A model generated the notes under the pieces. It saw nothing but the letters and a program-made list of their open reading frames with translations. It was not told where the DNA came from and did no database searches. DNA of 64,000 bases from Micromonospora costi. GTDB lineage: Bacteria > Actinomycetota > Actinomycetes > Mycobacteriales > Micromonosporaceae. The DNA lies in NCBI RefSeq assembly GCF_003626655.1, contig NZ_RBAN01000003.1:62001-126000 (forward strand). The letters are read 5' to 3'. Position numbers and translations under genes: made by a program. Shown one piece after another: positions 58,520 through 64,000 of the stretch (position 1 is the stretch's first letter; each line of letters begins with the position of its first letter).

Positions 58520-60004
58520 TCAGTACGCTCCGCGCCCGTTGATGACCGCGCCGAAGGTCTTCCAGAAGATGGTGAGGTCGACGGCCAGGGACCAGTTCTC
58601 CACGTAGTAGAGGTCGAGCCGGATGCCGTCCTCCCAGCTGAGGTCGGACCGGCCGCTGACCTGCCAGAGCCCGGTCATGCCCGGCTTGACGAGCAGCCGC
58701 CGGGCCACGTCCCCGTCGTAGCGGGCCACCTCGGAGGGCAGGGGCGGGCGCGGGCCGACCAGGCTCATCTGCCCGAGCAGCACGTTGATCAGCTGCGGCA
58801 GCTCGTCCAGCGACCACTTGCGCAGCGTCCGGCCCACCCGGGTGACCCGCGGGTCGTGGCGCATCTTGAACATGAGGCCGTCGGTCTCGTTGCGGGCGGC
58901 CAGCTCGGCCAGGAGCGCGTCCGCGTTGACCACCATGGTGCGGAACTTCCACACCCCGAACTCCCGGCCGCCCTGACCGACCCGGGTCTGCCGGAAGAAC
59001 ACCGGCCCCCGGCTGTCCACCCGGATGGCGAGCGCGATGACCACCAGCATCGGCATCAGCACCGTCAGGACGATCACCGCGACGGACCGGTCCACGAGCG
59101 CCTTGACCAGCTTGCGAGTGCCCCGGAACTCGGGCGCCTCCACGTGGATCAGCGGCAGGCCGGCGACCGGGCGGGTGTGGATCCGGGGACCGGCCACGTC
59201 GGTGAGCGCCGGTGCGAGCACCAGGTCGATCCCCGTACCCTCCAGCTGCCAGCCCAGCCGGCGCAACCGGGCCGCGGTCAGCTCACCGGACGCGGTGACC
59301 GCGACGGTGTCCGCGCCGATGGCGGTCGCCGCCTCCGGGATACCACGGAAGGAACCGACCACCGGCACGTCGCCCAGCCGCTGCGCCACCGGTGCCAGCA
59401 GCGCGTCCGGGATGCACGCGCCGACCACCTGGTAGCCGGCGTACGGCTCGCGGCGCAGGGTATGCACGAGTTCCAGCACGTGGGCCGTGTCGCCGACCAC
59501 CAGCACCTTGCGCGACCAGCCGACGCCCCGGGACCGGGCCCGGTGCAGCTGCTTGCGCGCGGCGAACCGGGCCACCTCGAGGCCGACCATGCCGACCGCG
59601 AAGAAGATGCCCAGGAAGGTGCGGGAGACGCCGACCTCGATGACGTAGTCGGCGATGGCGATCGCGGCCGCCAGGCGCAGGCCGGACATGGTCACCCGGC
59701 GGTACTCGTCGGCGCCGTAGCCGATCACGCGGTCGTCGTAGCAGCGCAGGGCCTTGAGCGCGAGCAGCCAGGCCAGCACGAGGCCGGGAGCCACCAGCAC
59801 GTAGGACACCTTCGAGCCGCCCGGCTGCTTGTCGCCGAAGCGGGCCAGGTAGCCCACCAGCAACGCCACACTCAGGACGGTGGCGTCGAGCACCACGAGG
59901 GCCCGGACGTAGCTTCGTTCGTCGGTGCGGGCGGCGGCCCCGGTGGGGGCCTCGGCCGACCTCGACGGCGTCCGGGTGGGGGTCAACAGCGTCGCCGAGG
60001 TCAC
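58520..60004 (-). CDS. Initiating sugar-phosphate transferase for exopolysaccharide (WbaP/CpsE-like)
   Basis: A 494-residue membrane enzyme that transfers a sugar-1-phosphate to undecaprenyl phosphate. The N-terminal half has about four TM helices and a Rossmann-like domain (WSRKVLVVGDTAHVLELVHTL). After a further TM (VAVIVLTVLMPMLVVIALAI) comes the Bac_transf catalytic domain: GPVFFRQTRVGQGGREFGVWKFRTM, RNETDGLMFKMRHDPRVT, WSLDELPQLINVL and GPRPPLPSEV, then PGMTGLWQVSGRSDL. GTG at 60004 has GGGAGGGAC upstream. No other polysaccharide gene is adjacent; it is convergent with the phosphatase gene. Confidence 0.94.
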   Translation of the reverse strand: MTSATLLTPTRTPSRSAEAPTGAAARTDERSYVRALVVLDATVLSVALLVGYLARFGDKQPGGSKVSYVLVAPGLVLAWLLALKALRCYDDRVIGYGADEYRRVTMSGLRLAAAIAIADYVIEVGVSRTFLGIFFAVGMVGLEVARFAARKQLHRARSRGVGWSRKVLVVGDTAHVLELVHTLRREPYAGYQVVGACIPDALLAPVAQRLGDVPVVGSFRGIPEAATAIGADTVAVTASGELTAARLRRLGWQLEGTGIDLVLAPALTDVAGPRIHTRPVAGLPLIHVEAPEFRGTRKLVKALVDRSVAVIVLTVLMPMLVVIALAIRVDSRGPVFFRQTRVGQGGREFGVWKFRTMVVNADALLAELAARNETDGLMFKMRHDPRVTRVGRTLRKWSLDELPQLINVLLGQMSLVGPRPPLPSEVARYDGDVARRLLVKPGMTGLWQVSGRSDLSWEDGIRLDLYYVENWSLAVDLTIFWKTFGAVINGRGAY

Positions 60005-60163
60005 GAGTCCCTCCCACTTCGCTCAGGACGGCCCGGCGGCGTGGTCGAGCCGGGTGAGGCCGACGATGCCGGAGCACCTCGCCATCCTGCCCCGGCACGT
60101 ATCGCGGCCGATCGCTTCCGACGTATTGCCGTCACTTTCCCCGACGACGACAGGTGCCGAAAA

Positions 60164-60200
60164 GAGCCCGCCGTACCGGATTCACCGGCACAGCGGGCCC
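60164..60200 (-). terminator. Rho-independent terminator of the VWA gene
   Basis: On the minus strand a 16-bp stem with three G-U pairs (60185-60200 with 60164-60179), a five-base loop and TTTT directly after (60160-60163). It is the most classical terminator in the window. Confidence 0.85.
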
Positions 60201-60205
60201 CTTTT

Positions 60206-60223
60206 GCTGACCAATTGGTCAGC
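60206..60223. repeat. Perfect 18-bp palindrome GCTGACCAATTGGTCAGC
   Basis: It lies between the VWA gene stop and its terminator, followed by a CTTTT on the complementary side. It may help form the transcript end or be a protein-binding site. Confidence 0.55.
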
Positions 60224-60232
60224 ACCGCACAA

Positions 60233-61999
60233 TCAGCGCGGCGCCGGCGGACGCAGCGCGATGGCCTTGAGGAAGATGCTACCGATCTCGGTCGGGTCCT
60301 TGGTGACGAAGCTGCCGCCGCCGGTCACCCCCGTGATCGACTGCAGCTCGGCCTCGCTGACGCCCTCACCGATACCGATGATGATGACCTGCACCGGCCG
60401 CTCCGGGTCGGAGAGGCGCTTCAGCTCCGAGAGGAGCTTCTGCTGCGAAATGCCGTCCTTGTCGTCGTTCTTGCCGTCGGTGAAAAGCACCACCGAGTTC
60501 ACCCGGCCGGCCTGCCAGTCGTCCTGCACCGCCTTGTACGCCGCGAGCATCGTGTCGTACAGGCCGGTGTCGCCGTCGGACGGGCGGATCGTGCTGAGCG
60601 CCGACTCGAGCCTGCTCCGGTTGCTGGACAGCGGGGCGATGTTGACGAGTTCCTTGTAGTCCCGGGAACCGACCAGCTGGGTGGAGAAGGTCCACAGGCC
60701 GATCGACCACGAGTCGTCGAAGAGGCTCAGCCCACGCCGTGCCGCCTCGACCGTGACCTCCTCACGGCTACGGTTGTTGGCGCTCGGCACCCCCGCCTTC
60801 ATCGAGCCGGAGACGTCGATGACGCAGAGCATCCGGCCGGACTGGGTGGCGATGGACCAACTGGAGACGACCCGGTCGATCGAGTCCGCGTCGAGGCCGC
60901 CCGCGGCCGTACCGCCGTTGGTCGGCGCGGCTGACGGCTCGCCGGCCGGGCTCGGAGCGCCCTGCGGGGCCTTGAACCCGGCGCCCCAGTTGCCGTCGGG
61001 CGCGCGCAACGCCTGGGCGGCGAGCCGGTCACGGAAGCCGGGCGTGGTGAGCACCTCGTAGAGCACGCGCGCCGCCGAGGCCTTCGCCGGCTCGATGCCG
61101 GGCAGCACCGCGAACGGGTAGTCCAGCGGCGCCGGCGCGGGCTCCAGGTAGAGCGCGGCCAGCGGGACCGGCGGCTTCTTGCTGTTGTACGCGATGACGT
61201 CCTCTTCGGACAGCGCCGCGGCGCCGAGCCCGCTCGCGATCGCCGTCGGGTCACTGGCGGTCGGGAACCGGGCGAGCAGGTCGTTGCGCAGGGCGGACCG
61301 GCCGGTCGCCAGCGCACGCAGGGCACCCACCGTGCTGCGCTGGGCGTCGCCCCCGGACGAGCTGGCCGCCGCGGTGAGCGACAGCAGGCCGGAGAGGCCC
61401 GCGGCGTCGCGGGTGGGCTCCACGATCCCGGTACGCAGCGGCTTGCTGCTGTTCACCTGGTTGAGCAGGTCGACCCAGCGCAGCTTCGCCTTCGGCCAGC
61501 CGATGCGGGTGGCGACCGGCTCCGGCATCGCGACGACCACGGGGCTGCGCGCGATCGAAGCGCCGTTGGTGGGCGCGAACGCGGTCGCGTTCTTCTTCAG
61601 CCGCAGCAGCCAGGTGGACGAGTCGGGGATCCAGATGTCCGGGGCCACCGCCGTGCCACTGGCCTGGCCCACGCCGGCGAGGAGCGCGCCGTGCTTGGCG
61701 GCCACCACGGCGGCGACGTCCACCGGATCGGCGGCCGAGACGTTGACCGCGATGCACGTGCCGCCCACTGCGGCGCCGTCCTCGACCCACTGCGAGGCGG
61801 CGGCGTCCACCGCGGGAGCGAGTTCGGAGGCCACCGCCACCGACAGCTCGATCTCACCGGAACAGGAGGGTTTGACTAACTCTCGGTAACCGAACCAGGT
61901 GCCCGTCGCCACGACGACGAGCGCCACCGCCGATGCGGCGGCGGCTGCTCCACGGATTTTGGAACGCATGCGATGGCGGCCTGCAGACACGGTGACCAT
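60233..61999 (-). CDS. Extracellular-anchored substrate-binding and von Willebrand A domain protein
   Basis: A 588-residue protein with an N-terminal anchor (AAAAASAVALVVVATGTWFGY, about residues 18-38). The next ~320 residues resemble periplasmic substrate-binding proteins (SCSGEIELSVAVASELAPAV; DIWIPDSSTWLLRL). The C-terminal VWA domain has the metal-ion site MLCVIDVSGSMKAG near residue 390, then the LYDTMLAAYKAV and VLFTDGKNDDKDG blocks. It may bind an extracellular ligand and act in adhesion or complex assembly; no function is established. ATG at 61999 is selected from several Met codons. A rare TTA codon lies at 61877-61879. Confidence 0.9.
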   Translation of the reverse strand: MVTVSAGRHRMRSKIRGAAAAASAVALVVVATGTWFGYRELVKPSCSGEIELSVAVASELAPAVDAAASQWVEDGAAVGGTCIAVNVSAADPVDVAAVVAAKHGALLAGVGQASGTAVAPDIWIPDSSTWLLRLKKNATAFAPTNGASIARSPVVVAMPEPVATRIGWPKAKLRWVDLLNQVNSSKPLRTGIVEPTRDAAGLSGLLSLTAAASSSGGDAQRSTVGALRALATGRSALRNDLLARFPTASDPTAIASGLGAAALSEEDVIAYNSKKPPVPLAALYLEPAPAPLDYPFAVLPGIEPAKASAARVLYEVLTTPGFRDRLAAQALRAPDGNWGAGFKAPQGAPSPAGEPSAAPTNGGTAAGGLDADSIDRVVSSWSIATQSGRMLCVIDVSGSMKAGVPSANNRSREEVTVEAARRGLSLFDDSWSIGLWTFSTQLVGSRDYKELVNIAPLSSNRSRLESALSTIRPSDGDTGLYDTMLAAYKAVQDDWQAGRVNSVVLFTDGKNDDKDGISQQKLLSELKRLSDPERPVQVIIIGIGEGVSEAELQSITGVTGGGSFVTKDPTEIGSIFLKAIALRPPAPR

Positions 62000-62153
62000 C
62001 TTGCGTATCCCGCCACACAACTGCCACAACCGAACGGACGAAAGTTACGGAGCAGAAACAGTTGATCTCTGTATAGAGACGGAGAGTGACGGGCTGGACT
62101 CACCGTGTCGCCGGAACACCGCCACGTCGGCCGTCCGGCGGCCCCGCACGGGC

Positions 62154-63188
62154 TCAGGGGAGCACGCAGGTCGGGCTCGGCACCGGCACCGGCTCGCCCA
62201 CCGCCTCGGGCACCCCGCTGTCACGGTCGACCCGGAAGACCCGGATCATGTCGGCCCGCTCGTCCGCCACGTACAGATGCTCGCCGACCAGCGCGAAGTG
62301 GCGCGGCCACTCGCCGTCGGTGTCCACCTCGGCGACCAGGTCCGGCCGCTCCCCCCGCAGGTCGAAGACCGCGATGGTGCCGACGCCCCGGTTGGCCACG
62401 TACAGGAAGCGCCCGTCGGGCCCCACCGCCACCTCCGACGGCTGCACGTGCCCCGGCCGCCCGCTCGCGTCGACCCGGCTGCGCTGGTGCAGCGAGCCGT
62501 CGCTCAGCTCGTACCCGGTGACCGTCGCGTCCAGCTCACCCACCAGGTAGCAGCGCCGCCCGTCCGGGTGCCGGGCCAGGTGGCGAGGGCCGGCCCCGGC
62601 CGCCGTACGGACCCGCGGGGCCCGGGGCACCAGCCGGCCGGTGGCGGCGTCGAGGTCGTACCGGTAGACCGAGTCCGTGCCCAGGTCGACCGCGAGCAGC
62701 GGGCCGCGGGCCGGGTCCGGCGAGACCATGTGCGCGTGCCCCCGCTCCTGGCGCTCCGGGTCCGCACCGTGCCCCTCGTGCACGACGAGGTCGCTGCGCT
62801 CGCCGGGGACACCCTCCGCGTCGAGCGGGAAGACGGCGACGCTGCCGCCGCCGTAGTTGGCGGCCACGAGGTGACCCCCGCCCGGCATCACGGCCAGGTG
62901 GCACGGCTCCGCCCCGCCGGTGCCGCGGGTCGCGAGCGGGGTCAGGCCGCCGTCGTCCCCGACCCGCCACGCGCTGACCCTCCCGGCCGGGAGCTCGTTG
63001 ACCGCGTACAGGACGGGCAGCGCCGGGTGCCGGGTGAGGAAGGACGGCGAGGCCGTCGCGGCCACGGTGCCCAGCGGCGTCAACGCGCCCGTGGCCGCGT
63101 CCCGCCGGGCCGCCATGATGCCGGTCCCCCGGCCGCCGCTCTCCGCCGTGTAGCACCCGATGTGGACGACCCCGTCCCGACCGTTCAC
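62154..63188 (-). CDS. Lactonase-family seven-bladed beta-propeller (Pgl-like)
   Basis: A 344-residue beta-propeller of the lactonase/6-phosphogluconolactonase family. Recurring blades: HIGCYTAESGGRGTGI, PSFLTRHPALPVLYAVNEL, HLVAANYGGGSVAVFPL, GPRHLARHPDGRRCYLVGEL and RFLYVANRGVGTIAVFDL. It lacks a signal peptide. YbhE-type members hydrolyse 6-phosphogluconolactone, but most actinobacterial homologues are untested, so the substrate remains inference. GTG at 63188 has GGAGGG six bases upstream. Confidence 0.9.
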   Translation of the reverse strand: MNGRDGVVHIGCYTAESGGRGTGIMAARRDAATGALTPLGTVAATASPSFLTRHPALPVLYAVNELPAGRVSAWRVGDDGGLTPLATRGTGGAEPCHLAVMPGGGHLVAANYGGGSVAVFPLDAEGVPGERSDLVVHEGHGADPERQERGHAHMVSPDPARGPLLAVDLGTDSVYRYDLDAATGRLVPRAPRVRTAAGAGPRHLARHPDGRRCYLVGELDATVTGYELSDGSLHQRSRVDASGRPGHVQPSEVAVGPDGRFLYVANRGVGTIAVFDLRGERPDLVAEVDTDGEWPRHFALVGEHLYVADERADMIRVFRVDRDSGVPEAVGEPVPVPSPTCVLP

Positions 63189-63275
63189 CGTCCCACCCTC
63201 CGCCGACGCCTTGGTCAGATCCAACCAGAGGTGCCGGCGGCCGGCACGGTAACCGGCACGTCGCGGGTCGGCGGC

Positions 63276-63878
63276 TCAGGCCGCCGGGACCGGCTCGCCC
63301 CGCTGCCGGGCCACGTGCTCGACCAGGGAGATGAGCACCAGCTTGCCGGACTGCCGGTCGCGCGCGTCGCAGAGCACGAGCGGCACGTCCGGGTCGAGGT
63401 CCAGGGCCCGGCGTACGCTCTCCAGGTCGAAGCGGCGGGCGCCGTCGAAGCAGTTCACGCCCACCACGAACGGGATCCCGCGCTGCTCGAAGTAGTCGAT
63501 CGACGGGAAGCAGTCGGCGAGCCGCCGGGTGTCGGCGAGCACCACCGCACCGAGCGCGCCGAAGGCCAGTTCGTCCCAGAGGAACCAGAAGCGGTCCTGC
63601 CCCGGGGTGCCGAACAGGTACACCTGGAGGTCGTCGTTGATGGTGATCCGCCCGAAGTCCATGGCGACCGTGGTCGTGGACTTCCCCTCCACCCCGGAGA
63701 TGTCGTCGGTGTCGACACCGGCGCCGGTCAGGATCTCCTCGGTCTGCAACGGCCGGACCTCGCTCAACGCGCTCACCAGCGTCGTCTTGCCGGCCCCGAA
63801 GCCACCCGCGATGAGGATCTTCAGGGCCAACGGGATCCGGGTGCCGGAACCGGTTCGGTCATAGCGCACGGAGTCCAC
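63276..63878 (-). CDS. Conservon Ras-like GTPase (CvnD family)
   Basis: A 200-residue cytosolic small GTPase. The P-loop GGFGAGKTTL lies at about 25-34, the switch block ISGVEGKSTTTVAMDFGRI near 70-88, the G3 box FGTPGQDRF, and GVNCFDGA where classical GTPases have NKxD. Conservons couple a sensor-kinase-like CvnA, roadblock CvnB, DUF742 CvnC and this GTPase at the membrane, regulating development and secondary metabolism in Streptomyces. GTG at 63878 is used; the upstream DUF742 gene ends 20 bp inside this gene. Confidence 0.92.
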   Translation of the reverse strand: MDSVRYDRTGSGTRIPLALKILIAGGFGAGKTTLVSALSEVRPLQTEEILTGAGVDTDDISGVEGKSTTTVAMDFGRITINDDLQVYLFGTPGQDRFWFLWDELAFGALGAVVLADTRRLADCFPSIDYFEQRGIPFVVGVNCFDGARRFDLESVRRALDLDPDVPLVLCDARDRQSGKLVLISLVEHVARQRGEPVPAA

Positions 63879-64000
63879 TGACCACCGCCTTGAGGATGTC
63901 GTCGTCGGGCAGGGGGGCGGCGGCGGGCGGTTCGTGGACCGCGACCAGACCGCGCGCGAGCAGGTCACCGAGCAGCACGCGGATCACGCCGACGGCGAGG
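63859..64000 (-). CDS. DUF742 conservon protein (CvnC family), C-terminal part
   Basis: Only the last 47 codons are visible (…VIRVLLGDLLARGLVAVHEPP…DDDILKAVVSGLRAL). VLLGDLLARGLVAV and DILKAVVSGLRAL are characteristic of the DUF742 family, which pairs with roadblock and GTPase components. The stop overlaps the start of the GTPase gene by 20 bp, showing translational coupling. The remainder lies beyond the right edge. Confidence 0.88.
   Translation of the reverse strand, partial: LAVGVIRVLLGDLLARGLVAVHEPPAAAPLPDDDILKAVVSGLRAL

Noticed and set aside
63276..64000. Complete conservon in the window
   Set aside because: Only the GTPase and the end of the DUF742 gene are present; kinase-like and roadblock genes would lie beyond the right edge.

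Overview
This is a very GC-rich (roughly 72-74% by eye) actinobacterial chromosome segment. The strong third-position GC, frequent GTG starts, TGA-dominated stops, rare TTA codons, a conservon fragment, a GPGG-motif small membrane protein and several actinobacteria-restricted small proteins all point to Micromonosporaceae (a Micromonospora-like organism). The genus call is inference, since no rRNA is present. I see no phage, transposase, integrase or CRISPR array. The window reads as core chromosome with one small possible tRNA-associated insertion.

Layout. 0-12.4 kb: 5' part of an M20 peptidase, a uridine-kinase-like protein, a 60-bp tandem repeat, a rhodanese, cobalamin genes cobQ-cobD, an unusual SSB divergent from a ribosome-hibernation-like protein with DnaA-box-like sites between them, a hydrolase, a trypsin-fold protein that appears to have lost its triad, tRNA-Arg(TCT) with a 15-bp repeat of its 3' end 805 bp downstream, an ANT/AadA-type nucleotidyltransferase with a methyltransferase, and a lipoprotein. 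12.4-24.4 kb: a second lipoprotein, a kinase / degenerate sensor / LuxR response-regulator operon, GlxA-type regulator with isochorismatase-like hydrolase, acyltransferase, hydrolase, glycogen debranching enzyme translationally coupled to an SCP2-like protein, a CBS protein and a GC-rich microrepeat. 24.4-37.5 kb: PPOX protein, asd, a paired M16 protease, DAHP synthase behind an aromatic-residue leader peptide and attenuator-like hairpin, several small actinobacterial proteins, a RipA-like NlpC/P60 endopeptidase and a group-2 sigma factor. 37.5-44.6 kb: murQ-murR with a probable operator, an SDR, a thymidylate-kinase-like protein, a nucleotidyltransferase / BON / metallophosphoesterase / GPGG run, and a secreted M23 peptidase. 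44.7-57 kb: a carbohydrate island consisting of an alpha-glucoside-type ABC transporter (binding protein and two permeases), LacI regulator, GH13 alpha-glucosidase, MFS transporter and the xylose genes xylB-xylA with a divergent ROK regulator. 57-64 kb: MarR regulator, SpoIIE-type phosphatase, initiating sugar-phosphate transferase, VWA/substrate-binding protein, a lactonase-family beta-propeller and the end of a conservon (DUF742 protein and its GTPase).

How the parts work together. Cell-wall turnover recurs: MurQ/MurR handle MurNAc-6-P, while the NlpC/P60 and M23 enzymes are secreted peptidases. Sugar use is locally regulated: a LacI operator lies before the ABC genes and the LacI gene closes that operon, and xylA and the ROK gene diverge from a short AT-rich control region. 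The strongest regulatory observation is the DAHP synthase leader. It has an almost leaderless 21-codon ORF containing Tyr-Arg-Trp-Phe, then competing hairpins, which is the architecture expected for ribosome-mediated attenuation by aromatic amino acids. Three long dispersed inverted repeats with GATC near their outer ends form the most distinctive non-coding pattern.
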